NCBI GenBank assembly: GCA_964473335.1
Contig: CAYYOO010000004.1
Span: 1 to 44,817, forward strand
Direction of reading: 5' to 3'
Source: CAYZTD01 sp964473335
Lineage (GTDB): Archaea > Thermoplasmatota > E2 > DHVEG-1
Length of the DNA stretch: 44,817 bases
The notes below the pieces were generated by a model. It saw only the letters and a list, made by a program, of their open reading frames with translations. It did no database searches and was not told where the DNA came from. The translations under genes were made by a program, and so were the position numbers. This document shows, piece after piece, positions 1 through 8,617 of the stretch. The first letter of the stretch is position 1. Each line of letters begins with the position of its first letter.

Positions 1-688
1 CAGCACTTATTGAAGAACTTGCAACCATACCTTGGTTTATAGCTGATGTTCCAGTTAGACCAACTGCAAGCCCGATCCATATCGCACCAATTCCTTGTAC
101 TGTTTGAATTGATACATTTCCTCCACCAAGAAGCCCTGCACCCATCATAAGTAGAATTGCTGTTAAAAGTCCATAAACAGACTGTGTCATAGGTAAAACC
201 TGCAAGATCAGACATTTACTAAATAGTTCAGGTTTTTCAGCTGTAACTGCTACAGCAGATGATCCCGCAAGTGCTAAACCTATTGCAGAACCTATTCCTG
301 CAATTCCTATTGCTATTGCACAACCAAGTATAACCATTGATTTATTATCTGATGTATCTCCAGTTTTTACTTGTTTTGTAATCATAGAGCTGTTGCCCAT
401 TTCATCTGTTATAGTTAAGTTCACAACATAGTGTTCATTTTCTTCGGGAAATTCAAATATTGGATTTTGCTTAGTTGAATTTTGTTTTGGGTTTTCAGCA
501 AATTCCCAATAATATGAGTTTATTTCTCCTGTAGAAGTTGACTCAAATACAACTTTTTTCCCTTCTGCCTTATATGTGAAGTTTGCATTTAGGTCTTCAC
601 TATCCTGTGCCAATACTATAGATGCAGAAAATATAATTAATGCAGCATATAGGATTGAACATATTGCTATTTTTCTTTTTATTTTCAT
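1..688 (-). CDS. atpK: A-type ATP synthase subunit K (proteolipid) with N-terminal PKD-like domain, partial
   Basis: The gene starts at ATG 688 and runs off the left edge (229 residues visible). A GGAGG Shine-Dalgarno (SD) sequence lies 9-10 nt upstream, and the start is 18 nt after the subunit I stop. Residues 1-27 form a signal peptide (KIKRK then a hydrophobic core ending VLAQ). Residues about 34-109 look like a PKD beta-sandwich (YYWEF, NPIFEF, YVVNLTITD, G98). From residue 117 the sequence is a glycine/alanine-rich proteolipid hairpin, LGCAIAIGIAGIGSAIGLALAG followed by a polar loop and LPMTQSVYGLL, then a third membrane segment. The first hairpin has Gln169 rather than an acidic residue, as in four-helix K subunits where only the second hairpin binds the ion; that hairpin would be off the window. 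The c-ring N terminus faces outward in this family, so a PKD domain behind a signal peptide would be extracellular. The fusion is read directly from one uninterrupted frame; its function is unknown. Confidence 0.88.
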   Translation of the reverse strand, partial: MKIKRKIAICSILYAALIIFSASIVLAQDSEDLNANFTYKAEGKKVVFESTSTGEINSYYWEFAENPKQNSTKQNPIFEFPEENEHYVVNLTITDEMGNSSMITKQVKTGDTSDNKSMVILGCAIAIGIAGIGSAIGLALAGSSAVAVTAEKPELFSKCLILQVLPMTQSVYGLLTAILLMMGAGLLGGGNVSIQTVQGIGAIWIGLAVGLTGTSAINQGMVASSSISA

Positions 689-706
689 TTTCTTTTTCCT
701 CCATAT

Positions 707-2872
707 TTATTCAGTTTCGTCCTTTAATTTTGTATATTTTCTTTTAATTTTAAAAGGTGAAAACTCTTTTCCACCTCCTTCATAAAATCTGTTGAAAAAT
801 TCAACATATTGAAGTCTAAGAGAGTGTATTCCAGCACCAAGTGCTTGTAAACCTAAGTTTATCAAATGAATAATGCTTAGAACAATTACTAAAAACATTC
901 CTACAATAATCATTTCAAGAATTGAATTTGAAAATAGATCCGGCAAAATAAAAATTGCAATAGTTATACTTAAGGTTATTAAAAGCCAGATAACAAAGAC
1001 TTGTTTTGATAATAATTTGAGTAATTTTAAAAGAATGAAAAATACAAGCATGATAATTATAAAGATCATCCATAAAGGCATCATTTCATTAAATAATTTT
1101 GATACAACATTAAATGCAAGAGCCATTCCTGCAGTTGCAAGACCTAATGCAAGAAGCCTTGCATATGAAAGCCAATCACCAACATAACCTGTTATATCAA
1201 AAAAGCCTACGGGCCCTGCACTTATCAGTAATTGTATAAAACCAATTATTGCAAAAATTATACCAAGATACATTACTGGCTGAGAAAATGTAAAACCAAG
1301 AATTGATGAACCTATCAAAATACCACCGCCTAGCTGAAGTGGTATCCAGCATGATTTTCCAGTCAAAAGTTCCTTATATTTTTTATCTTTAATGGTTTGA
1401 ATGAGGCCAAGAAATATTCCAAGGTTTAATTGTATTAGGCCTAAAACTAATGCAAGGACAAGAATTGTTATTGGATCATTAATTGGATCAACTATTGGTT
1501 TTATATGAAATCCAAATAAATGAAAATCATAGAGAAGTGCGCCTTCATTACCATAAATAAACAATGGTGCCAGGTTTCCAAAAAAGCTATTTGTTAAAAA
1601 TCCAAATACAAATGTTACAACTCCCATCCATATACCCATAAATGACCAGTTCCTAAACATTGTACTGTGTTTTCCAAGTTTGAAATAGCCAAATAAAGAT
1701 AGTATTAAGATAACAAGACCATAACCAGCATCACCAAGCATCACACCAAAGAATAAAACAAAAAATATGCCCATTATAATAGTTGGATTAATCTCACCAT
1801 ATTTTGGCATTGAAAACATTTCAACAAGACCCTTAAAGCCTTCTGCCCATTTAGGAGTTTTAATATAAGTAGGAGGATTATCAGGGTTTTTTGATGGGGT
1901 TTTGAAATCAATTATTGCCTTGTTTTTTGTAATTACTTTAATTAAATCATTTAGGTCATCTTGGTTTTTTTCTAAAACCCATCCTTTTACCAAATAAGTA
2001 TAATTGGTCATAGTAAAATTACGAGGTATTTCCCTTCGTGCTTTTTCAAGTTGAATTTCCTCTCTAATTGAAAAAAGTTCATCTAATTGTTTTTTAGAGT
2101 ATTTTTTTAATCCTGAGATAAGTTTTTCTCTTTCATTTTTAACATCTTTAATATTCTGATTTAATAATTTTGTAATTTCTGCTGGATTTCCAGATAGATT
2201 GTATAGGCTAAATTCTTCTAGGTATGTTCTTGATAATTTTTCGATTTTTTCTTTATTTGAAATGTGACTAATAATTACAACTGAATGAACAATTTTTTTT
2301 CCGATCTTAAAACTTTTTTCATATATTTCAGCTGTTCCTAGATCTTGAATTTGTTTTTTAATTTCTTTAAAATCAGATGTTAGACCTGCTTTTATTATCA
2401 AATATTCAGATTGCTTTATGTTTGATATATCAAAATCGAAATCTTTTAGATATTCTACTTGCTCAAGCTGATTTTTAATATTTTCTTTTTTTTCACTAAG
2501 TTTTTCAAGATTTTTTTGTTTTTCAAGAATGCTATTTTCGATTTCGTCTAAAACCCCTTCAGCATAAGAATAAAGTTCATCAAGAGCGTTATCCTCAACT
2601 GTTTTAATTTCAGGTAGTTCAGGGTTGAGTATTGATTTAATCCCTGATTTTTTAGGTTTTACTTTTTTTAGAATATCAATCAAACGGGTTAATCTTATTT
2701 CATAATTAGCTAGTGTTTCAGCTTCTGAATCAGTTTCACAGATCTCAGTTTCTTTTAAAATGTCTGGTTCTTCTTTAGATATATCAATTATCTGCATCAA
2801 ACCAGTTTCATGAAGACTTTTTATTACATCATCTAGATAGTTTTGATGTAAAACTATACTTGTTTTCTTCAT
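707..2872 (-). CDS. atpI: A-type ATP synthase subunit I (a/stator membrane subunit)
   Basis: This 721-residue protein has the full length of archaeal subunit I. Residues 1 to about 340 form the cytoplasmic arm rich in coiled coil, ending in the WVLEKNQDDL region. From about residue 365 there are seven to eight membrane helices. The ARLLALGLA segment near residue 570 carries the conserved arginine that in this family faces the proteolipid ion-binding glutamate. The protein forms the half-channels and anchors the peripheral stalks. It lies between atpH (22 nt upstream) and atpK (18 nt downstream) on the same strand, so the three are one transcript. The start MKKTSIVLHQ is standard for the family although no strong SD sequence precedes it. 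Confidence 0.96.
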   Translation of the reverse strand: MKKTSIVLHQNYLDDVIKSLHETGLMQIIDISKEEPDILKETEICETDSEAETLANYEIRLTRLIDILKKVKPKKSGIKSILNPELPEIKTVEDNALDELYSYAEGVLDEIENSILEKQKNLEKLSEKKENIKNQLEQVEYLKDFDFDISNIKQSEYLIIKAGLTSDFKEIKKQIQDLGTAEIYEKSFKIGKKIVHSVVIISHISNKEKIEKLSRTYLEEFSLYNLSGNPAEITKLLNQNIKDVKNEREKLISGLKKYSKKQLDELFSIREEIQLEKARREIPRNFTMTNYTYLVKGWVLEKNQDDLNDLIKVITKNKAIIDFKTPSKNPDNPPTYIKTPKWAEGFKGLVEMFSMPKYGEINPTIIMGIFFVLFFGVMLGDAGYGLVILILSLFGYFKLGKHSTMFRNWSFMGIWMGVVTFVFGFLTNSFFGNLAPLFIYGNEGALLYDFHLFGFHIKPIVDPINDPITILVLALVLGLIQLNLGIFLGLIQTIKDKKYKELLTGKSCWIPLQLGGGILIGSSILGFTFSQPVMYLGIIFAIIGFIQLLISAGPVGFFDITGYVGDWLSYARLLALGLATAGMALAFNVVSKLFNEMMPLWMIFIIIMLVFFILLKLLKLLSKQVFVIWLLITLSITIAIFILPDLFSNSILEMIIVGMFLVIVLSIIHLINLGLQALGAGIHSLRLQYVEFFNRFYEGGGKEFSPFKIKRKYTKLKDETE

Positions 2873-2894
2873 TGATGCAGGAAAAAGTATTTTT

Positions 2895-3212
2895 TTAACC
2901 CCCTTTTTTTACTTCCTCAATTATTATATCAACAGATTTTGAAATTTTTTTATCAGAGATCTTTTTAATTTCATCGATTTGTTTTTGTGTTTTCTTTTTT
3001 ATTTTTTTAATTTCTTCATTTGCTTCTTTTTTTGCTTTTTCTTTTTGTTTTTCAATGTTTTTTTTGGATTTTTCAATAATTTTCTCTTTTTCTTTTAAAG
3101 CATCCTTTTTTGCTTTATCTAGATTTTTTTCTGCATCTTTTTTAGCTGACTCAATTTTTTTAAGAGCTTTTTTTTCAGCTTCTTTTATATCTGTTATTGA
3201 ACTTGAAGTCAT
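2895..3212 (-). CDS. atpH: A-type ATP synthase subunit H (peripheral stalk coiled coil)
   Basis: This 105-residue protein is almost entirely Lys/Glu/Ala heptad repeat (for example KKDAEKNLDKAKKDALKEKE), as expected for the stalk subunit H/G that pairs with subunit E. It is the first gene of the visible H-I-K run. The minus strand upstream contains a TATA-like CCATATAAAA near 3250-3258, about 40 nt before the start. Low-complexity sequence makes homology weak, so the assignment relies on position and coiled-coil character. Family length is about 100 residues. Confidence 0.82.
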   Translation of the reverse strand: MTSSSITDIKEAEKKALKKIESAKKDAEKNLDKAKKDALKEKEKIIEKSKKNIEKQKEKAKKEANEEIKKIKKKTQKQIDEIKKISDKKISKSVDIIIEEVKKGG

Positions 3213-3294
3213 CTTATTAACCCCGTATTAACAACCCATTTATTAGAGTTTTTATATGGCATTGAAATATTTTCATATTTTTTCGAATATTATT

Positions 3295-5058
3295 TCAAAT
3301 TCCCCAAAATTTATCGGTTTTTCTTTTAATTTCAGTTATTTTATTTAGCACATCTTTTTCATCGATGTTTAGTACATCCATTTCTTTAAGTTTTTTAGCT
3401 TCTTCACTAGATAGATCAGTGTATAATAGATCGCCCCCTTTAATTTGCCTTCCTACTGTAACACCTTCTATTGATATTGCAACTTCTTCACCTTGTTTTG
3501 CTTCATCTACTGTTTTATTATCTGATTGAATGCTTTTGATTCTACCAACTACTCTTCCATCATCTTTAATCAGTTTAGTATCAGATCTAATTCTACCAGT
3601 TATAACTCTTACACCGATTACCGCTGGATGATTCACTCTGAAAACGTATTCAGGTAAGAACTTAATCATACCTGGATAAGTAAAATCCTTTCTTCTTTGC
3701 TGTTCGATTTGTGCTTTTTTCTTAGAAAGCCATTCGTCATAATTCTCCATTATTGTATAAATTACATCCTCATTAAATATAGAAATATCAGTTTGAGCTA
3801 GTTCTTCTTTTGCTTCAGGTAGTATCTTTATGTTAAACGAAAATATGACCTTATTCAAAGGATCATTTGTTGCATCTGCTTCAATAATATCTCTTTTTGA
3901 AACATTACCGATTTCTGCTTTTCTTATTTTTATTCCCTTTTCTCTAGATTCTTTAATTAATGCTTCAAGTGATCCAATAGTATCAGCTTTTATTAAAATG
4001 CCCTGTTCATCGAGTTCATAGTCCATCTTGGTTTGATTTTTTATCTCTTTAATGATTTCATCAATATTCTCTGTTGCAACACGAATGGGCGCACCAGGAA
4101 TTACATTTTCAAGATCTGGTGACGCTATTTTTATCCCACTAGCAGCATGCACTTCTTTAACTGAATCAAATCTTTCTCGAGGGTCACGTATTTCATCAAG
4201 TGGTTTTGGTTTTAATAGAGCACGAATCCTTGTAATAATTGGTTCATTCATAGTACCTATTACAATTTCATCATCACTTCTTATTACTCCGTTATATACA
4301 ATTGTATCAATTGTTTTACCTAGACCCACTTCTTCTTTTACTTCTAAAACCGTTCCTTTCCCGGGGCCTGATTCAATTTGTAATTTTTCTTCAAGAAATC
4401 TTTGTGCAAGACCAACAAGTACCATTAATAATTCAGAAATTCCTTCACCTGTTTTTGCTGAAATTGGAACAATACCGATTGTTTTTCTAAAATCAGATAT
4501 CTCATGATATAGATTAGAACTCAGTTTGTTTTCTGAAAGTGTTCCAATCATTTCATATATATTCTCTTCAAAAACGTTTTTTACATTAACCCTTTGATTA
4601 TTAATTCGTTGTTTAGCAGGTCCCTCTGTTTTTTGCCAACCCGAAATTGCATCGATTTTATTTGCTGCAATAATAAATGGAGTTTTGTACTGCTTCAAAA
4701 TATTAATTGACTCATATGATTGTGGTTTAAATCCTTCAGTTACATCAACTATTAATATAGCTATATCCGCAAGAGATCCCCCTCGGGATCTTAGAGTTGT
4801 AAAAGCATGATGACCTGGAGTATCAATGAATAAAAGACCTGGAAGGCTGAATTTTTTTCCTTTTAAAAGATCACCACACACTTTATGAATTGCATCAATA
4901 GGTACTTCTGTTGCACCAATGTGCTGAGTGATTGCACCTGATTCTCTAGATGCAACTGTGGATCCACGAATAACATCAAGAAGAGAAGTTTTACCATGAT
5001 CGACATGTCCAAGAACACTTACAATTGGTTGTCTTGTATATTTTGATTGATCTGCCAT
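3295..5058 (-). CDS. infB: Translation initiation factor aIF5B (IF-2/eIF5B GTPase)
   Basis: This is a 587-residue ribosome-dependent GTPase that promotes subunit joining. The G1 motif GHVDHGKTSLL is at about residues 17-27, followed by the switch I region GAITQHIGATEV, the G3 motif DTPGHHAF (a His where Glu is usual) and the G4 motif NKID. The C-terminal two thirds match the beta-barrel and IF2 domains (GVRVITGRI, VGRIKSIQ, VAISIEGVTVGRQ). The length is close to the family norm and there is no intein, although aIF5B is a frequent intein site in archaea. AGGTGA sits 7 nt before the ATG. It is divergent from the small zinc-binding ORF at 5163. Confidence 0.97.
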   Translation of the reverse strand: MADQSKYTRQPIVSVLGHVDHGKTSLLDVIRGSTVASRESGAITQHIGATEVPIDAIHKVCGDLLKGKKFSLPGLLFIDTPGHHAFTTLRSRGGSLADIAILIVDVTEGFKPQSYESINILKQYKTPFIIAANKIDAISGWQKTEGPAKQRINNQRVNVKNVFEENIYEMIGTLSENKLSSNLYHEISDFRKTIGIVPISAKTGEGISELLMVLVGLAQRFLEEKLQIESGPGKGTVLEVKEEVGLGKTIDTIVYNGVIRSDDEIVIGTMNEPIITRIRALLKPKPLDEIRDPRERFDSVKEVHAASGIKIASPDLENVIPGAPIRVATENIDEIIKEIKNQTKMDYELDEQGILIKADTIGSLEALIKESREKGIKIRKAEIGNVSKRDIIEADATNDPLNKVIFSFNIKILPEAKEELAQTDISIFNEDVIYTIMENYDEWLSKKKAQIEQQRRKDFTYPGMIKFLPEYVFRVNHPAVIGVRVITGRIRSDTKLIKDDGRVVGRIKSIQSDNKTVDEAKQGEEVAISIEGVTVGRQIKGGDLLYTDLSSEEAKKLKEMDVLNIDEKDVLNKITEIKRKTDKFWGI

Positions 5059-5162
5059 TGATATTCACCTGGCGGTGAAAATATTCAAGGCTATTTAATA
5101 GTTATTGATTATTAAATTAAAAAGTTTAATTTAGTTGTAAGGGATATTATTCTAGGAAGCAC

Positions 5163-5381
5163 ATGTTTTTCGATAAATCTGAGCCAATAAGTAAAATTTT
5201 TTGCAAATACTGTAAAAATGAAATTAAACCTGGTGAAAAATTGATTATTGAAACAGTTTCTCCATCAAATGAAAGACAGTGTTTTAGTAGGTTTTATGAA
5301 CCCTCTTTTTACAGCTATGTTGATAATGCACCTAAATATCATAAAAAATGCTATATTAAAAAATTAAAAAAAGAGGAGTAA
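5163..5381 (+). CDS. Small putative zinc-binding protein
   Basis: This is a 72-residue protein of unknown function. It has CKYC near residues 14-17, a central Cys (RQCFSRF) and a terminal HKKCY, a spacing that suits a treble-clef or similar zinc site. GGAAG lies 5 nt upstream of the ATG at 5163, supporting translation. The gene is divergent from aIF5B across a 104-nt AT-rich spacer. I do not recognise the family; DNA, RNA or protein binding are all possible. Confidence 0.6.
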   Translation: MFFDKSEPISKIFCKYCKNEIKPGEKLIIETVSPSNERQCFSRFYEPSFYSYVDNAPKYHKKCYIKKLKKEE

Positions 5382-5393
5382 CAATAAAAAAAC

Positions 5394-5531
5394 CTAATTA
5401 TGCTTATACATATTTGTTTCTCTTTTACAAAATACAATATCGCCTAGTTTGCTTCTTTTTTCGGCATAACTAGAATTTTGTGTAACTATCCTTCTGCCTG
5501 GTCCAACAATTGTAAACATCCATACAATCAT
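5394..5531 (-). CDS. Short conserved-looking protein, 45 residues
   Basis: A short minus-strand frame encodes 45 residues beginning MIVWMFTIVGPGRR and containing a central AEKRSKLGDIVFCKRE. A GAGGT SD sequence lies 7 nt before the ATG. A TATA-like TTTATAAAT lies at about 5571-5579, giving a short leader. It sits alone between the MATE gene and the 5163 gene. The GPGRR turn and the single Cys are the only motifs I see. Translation signals are better than expected by chance, but no family is recognised. Confidence 0.5.
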   Translation of the reverse strand: MIVWMFTIVGPGRRIVTQNSSYAEKRSKLGDIVFCKRETNMYKHN

Positions 5532-5570
5532 ATTACATACCTCGATTTAATAATAGAAAAAACAAATCTT

Positions 5571-5580
5571 ATTTATAAAG
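5571..5580 (-). promoter_or_regulatory. Archaeal TATA box for the 45-residue gene
   Basis: The minus strand reads CTTTATAAAT here, about 40 nt upstream of the ATG at 5531 and 15 nt of leader away from the GAGGT ribosome-binding site. This is the spacing of a TBP/TFB promoter with a short 5' leader. It lies just downstream of the MATE stop at 5616, so the small gene can be transcribed on its own. Confidence 0.45.
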
Positions 5581-5615
5581 GTCAAATTGAGGTAATTTAA
5601 AGTATTAAAAAAAAT

Positions 5616-7058
5616 TTATTTACTAGTTTTTTTTAAATTGAACAAATGTCTAATGTAAATTTTAGCCCAACTAAATGATATCAAAGATCCGGTAAGATTT
5701 GCAACAACTAAACCCCACCAAATGCCACTTAGGCCTATAGAAAGCACACAACAAAATAAAATCGCTAGAATTGGTGATAAAATAATAGTTCTTACTAGAG
5801 TTGCGGTAAGAGAATACAAACCTTTTCCTGTTCCTTGGAACATAGCTGAAGATGCTATACCAAGTGCTGCTCCAGGATAGAATAAACAAGAAATCTTTAT
5901 AAATAATTCAATCTCAGCTCTTAGATCTGGAAGATTTCCCCCTGTTGTAAAAATCAATGTTATAGAACTTGCTAATAAGAATATTAAAAATGCTATTACA
6001 ATTTCAACGATGAGACCAAATTTTACTGAGTACATAAATGCAATATTAAGTTTTTTATAGTCCTTTGCTCCAAATGCAGCACCTGTAACAGTTATTACTG
6101 CTGTTGCAAGACCTAAAAGAGGTAGTATCGCAAGCATCACAACCCGCCAGCCGATAGTATAAATTGCAATACCATCATCTCCAGCACTAGTAAAACTAAT
6201 AATTATAACATTTATCGCAAGCATTGTAAAAGACATTGATAATTGTTGAATTGATGCTGGAAAACCAACTTTGAATATATCATAAATTATATCTTTTTTA
6301 ATTTTGAAGTGCTTTAGTTTAAAATCAACATAAGTGTTTTTCTTTAAAAACAACCAATAAATTAAGATAATTGAAGTAATACTCATAGACAGAATTGTTG
6401 CATATGCCGCTCCAGCAACACCTAATTCTAGGTGGTAAATAAATATTGGATCAAGTAGGATATTTAATCCTGTACCCATTACTATTGCATACATTGCTCT
6501 TTTAGCATCACCCTCTCCACGAAGAATTGCCGTTCCAACGTTTATAAAAAATATTGAGATGCTTCCTGCAAATATTATTCTACCATAAGAAACTGCATAT
6601 GGTAAAGAGTTACCTGCTCCAATTAATTTTAAAAGCGGTTCAGCTGATACAAATAAAATTATACTAAATAAGATTGCTATTAAAATTGTTGTAATTATTG
6701 AATGCTCTGCTACATTATCTGCACCTTTTTTATCATCAGCACCTATTCTTCTTGAAATAGCTGAGGATGCACCAACACCTATACCAGTTGATAGGGCTAT
6801 TGCCATCATGAAAAAAGGAAAAATATAACCTATTGCTGCAACACCAAGGTCTCCAATTCCAGGAACAAAAGAATCTGTAAAAAATTCTTTTCCAATACCC
6901 GAAACAAATAATGTGTCAACAAAATTATAGATAGTTTGCACTGACATTGCAATTATCATTGGAATTGCAAGCTTGATTACTGCTTTTTTAGGATCTCCAA
7001 GAAGGGTCTTTACACCTTTTGTCTTTTTATTCTGATTAATTGACACAGAACCCTGCAA
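5616..7058 (-). CDS. MATE-family multidrug/cation efflux transporter
   Basis: The protein has about 480 residues with twelve predicted membrane helices arranged as two six-helix MATE halves. It shows the MATE signatures AIPMIIAMSVQTIYNFVDTLFVSGIG in helix 1-2, IGVGASSAISRRIGADDKKGADN after helix 2, and LRGEGDAKRAMYAIVMGTGLNILLDPIFIY in the first half. It exports organic cations in exchange for Na+ or H+; substrate cannot be inferred. The longest frame starts at TTG 7058. GTG 7046 with a nearby GGGT is an equally good start, which changes only four residues. It is divergent from the peroxiredoxin gene across about 50 nt. Confidence 0.93.
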   Translation of the reverse strand: MQGSVSINQNKKTKGVKTLLGDPKKAVIKLAIPMIIAMSVQTIYNFVDTLFVSGIGKEFFTDSFVPGIGDLGVAAIGYIFPFFMMAIALSTGIGVGASSAISRRIGADDKKGADNVAEHSIITTILIAILFSIILFVSAEPLLKLIGAGNSLPYAVSYGRIIFAGSISIFFINVGTAILRGEGDAKRAMYAIVMGTGLNILLDPIFIYHLELGVAGAAYATILSMSITSIILIYWLFLKKNTYVDFKLKHFKIKKDIIYDIFKVGFPASIQQLSMSFTMLAINVIIISFTSAGDDGIAIYTIGWRVVMLAILPLLGLATAVITVTGAAFGAKDYKKLNIAFMYSVKFGLIVEIVIAFLIFLLASSITLIFTTGGNLPDLRAEIELFIKISCLFYPGAALGIASSAMFQGTGKGLYSLTATLVRTIILSPILAILFCCVLSIGLSGIWWGLVVANLTGSLISFSWAKIYIRHLFNLKKTSK

Positions 7059-7110
7059 AGCAGAAAGTTTTATTTAATGCTGTTGTTAATAAAATTGGAG
7101 GTAAAATTTT

Positions 7111-7575
7111 ATGGTCTTAAAAGGAGGTGAAAAAGCACCAAATTTTTGTTTGAAAAATCAAGATGAAGAAGAAATATGTTTAAATGACTACGCTGGTAAT
7201 AGATTAATACTTTATTTTTATCCAAAGGATAATACTCCTGGATGTTCACTAGAGGCAATGGCTTTTACTAGGTTTAAACCCGAGTTTGAAAAACTAAATA
7301 CAAAAGTACTAGGAATGAGTAAAGACAGCTGTACATCTCATAAAAAGTTCATTGAAAAAAAAGATCTAAACTTGACACTTATTTCAGATGAAGATAAAGA
7401 GATACATAAAAAGTATGGTGTTTGGAGAAAGAAAAAAATTATGGGTAAAGAATTTACGGGAACAATCAGGACTACTTTTTTAATTGATGAAAAAGGAAAA
7501 GTCAAAAAGATTTGGGATAAAGTAAAAGTTAAAGGTCATGTTGAGAATGTTTTAGATGAAGTAAAAAACCTTTAA
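7111..7575 (+). CDS. bcp: Thiol peroxidase, Bcp/PrxQ-type peroxiredoxin
   Basis: The 154-residue protein matches the AhpC/TSA fold of the Bcp group. The active site YPKDNTPGC gives the peroxidatic Cys45. The usual Bcp resolving cysteine five residues later is Met50 here. Cys74 in SKDSCTSH, where relatives normally have Val, may resolve the sulfenate instead, or the enzyme may be 1-Cys. GGAGGT lies 9 nt upstream of the ATG. It detoxifies hydroperoxides in the cytoplasm using thioredoxin-like donors. Confidence 0.94.
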   Translation: MVLKGGEKAPNFCLKNQDEEEICLNDYAGNRLILYFYPKDNTPGCSLEAMAFTRFKPEFEKLNTKVLGMSKDSCTSHKKFIEKKDLNLTLISDEDKEIHKKYGVWRKKKIMGKEFTGTIRTTFLIDEKGKVKKIWDKVKVKGHVENVLDEVKNL

Positions 7576-7577
7576 TT

Positions 7578-7751
7578 TCATCTAGGTTCAAAACAATTAG
7601 AACTTTTAGGACTTCCATCAGTGTTTATGTCATTTCCTAACCTACATTTAGCAATAACCAAAAAATCTGGTAGACCTTTTTCGTTTGTAATTTGCTTAAA
7701 ATAAGAGTACCCATGTTTGCAATCCTTACATTTAAGATTGTTTGAATGCAT
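7578..7751 (-). CDS. Short four-cysteine protein, 57 residues
   Basis: A minus-strand frame encodes 57 residues with CKDC at positions 8-11, Cys36 in AKCRLGND and Cys53 near the end, consistent with one zinc site. The start HSNNLKCKDCKHGY resembles the opening of small zinc-ribbon proteins. Its stop is 2 nt from the peroxiredoxin stop, so the two genes converge almost perfectly without overlap. No SD sequence is evident; a TATA-like stretch about 27 nt upstream would fit a leaderless transcript. The family is unknown. Confidence 0.5.
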   Translation of the reverse strand: MHSNNLKCKDCKHGYSYFKQITNEKGLPDFLVIAKCRLGNDINTDGSPKSSNCFEPR

Positions 7752-7899
7752 CTACATAATATACAATTATAGAGATATAAGGTTTTCTTTAATTGCTTTA
7801 ATTGTAACATTTTGTATTAAAATATAAAATAAATTACGGATTTTTTCAATATTAAGCATTTAACTTAAATTTTTTTTAAACTTTTTAAAATCATCCATA

Positions 7900-7909
7900 T
7901 TATTTAAAT
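7900..7909 (+). promoter_or_regulatory. TATA box upstream of rps8e-srp19
   Basis: TATTTAAATA lies about 26-35 nt upstream of the S8e ATG, the usual TBP distance for a transcript with a very short leader. The preceding 150 nt (7752-7899) are AT-rich with no other gene that I can support. Confidence 0.4.
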
Positions 7910-7934
7910 AATAGGTCTATATTCGGATGATATT

Positions 7935-8318
7935 ATGGCATTATGGCAAGGTAAATCAAGAAGAAGTGAAACTGGACGTAGAATTAGATACAACCGCGGA
8001 AAGAAAAAATTTGAAATAGGTCGAGAACAAAACCTAACTACAGTTGGAAATACTACAACAAAAAAAGTTCGAACTAGAGGAAACAATAAAAAAATGAGAG
8101 CAAAAACAATTAATGAAGCTCATGTAATAGACCCTAAGACCAATAAATCAGAAAAAACTGAAATAATCTCTGTTTTGAAAAACTCAGCAAATATACACTA
8201 TGTAAGACGAAATATAATTAATAAAGGCGCAATTATCCAAACAAAAAAAGGAAAAGCCAAAGTAACCTCTAGACCGGGGCAAACTGGAACAATTGACGCT
8301 GTATTAATAAATGAGTAA
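7935..8318 (+). CDS. rps8e: 30S ribosomal protein S8e
   Basis: The 127-residue protein begins MALWQGKSRRSETGRRIRY, as S8e does, and continues with KKKFEIGREQNLTTVG and the C-terminal GAIIQTKKGKAKVTSRPGQ. S8e is an archaeal/eukaryotic small-subunit protein. Length and sequence are full. It is followed 23 nt later by srp19, likely one transcript. Confidence 0.97.
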   Translation: MALWQGKSRRSETGRRIRYNRGKKKFEIGREQNLTTVGNTTTKKVRTRGNNKKMRAKTINEAHVIDPKTNKSEKTEIISVLKNSANIHYVRRNIINKGAIIQTKKGKAKVTSRPGQTGTIDAVLINE

Positions 8319-8341
8319 TCTATTCTCTTTTGGAAGATAAA

Positions 8342-8617
8342 ATGGTTTCTAGAGGAGACGATAAATACGTTATTTGGCCAATATATTTTGATAGATCTGT
8401 ATCAAGGATTAAAGGTAGGAAGGTCTCTAAAAAAATAGCTATTGACAAACCAAAAATTGATGATATTGAAAAAGTAGCTAAAGAACTTGACTTAAATCCA
8501 GTCTTAGAAAAAAAATCTAGTCACCCGTCACGTTTTTGGAAATCTGAAGGTAGGATTTTAGTTGACAAAAAAAATTCTAAATCTAAAATTTTAAGACAAA
8601 TTGCTAACAAACTTTGA
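8342..8617 (+). CDS. srp19: Signal recognition particle 19 kDa protein
   Basis: SRP19 binds helices 6 and 8 of 7S RNA and prepares it for SRP54, which is also encoded in this window. The signature is YVIWPIYFDRSVSRIKGRKVSKKIAIDKP, with a C-terminal SHPSRFWKSEGRILV. I place the start at ATG 8342 because GGAAG lies 5-6 nt upstream. An in-frame TTG at 8330 would overlap that site and add four residues not usual in the family. The length is about 91 residues, as expected. Confidence 0.93.
   Translation: MVSRGDDKYVIWPIYFDRSVSRIKGRKVSKKIAIDKPKIDDIEKVAKELDLNPVLEKKSSHPSRFWKSEGRILVDKKNSKSKILRQIANKL

Noticed and set aside
4052..4507. 151-codon plus-strand open frame
   Set aside because: It is antisense to aIF5B, with no ribosome-binding site and Ser-rich composition from the complementary strand.
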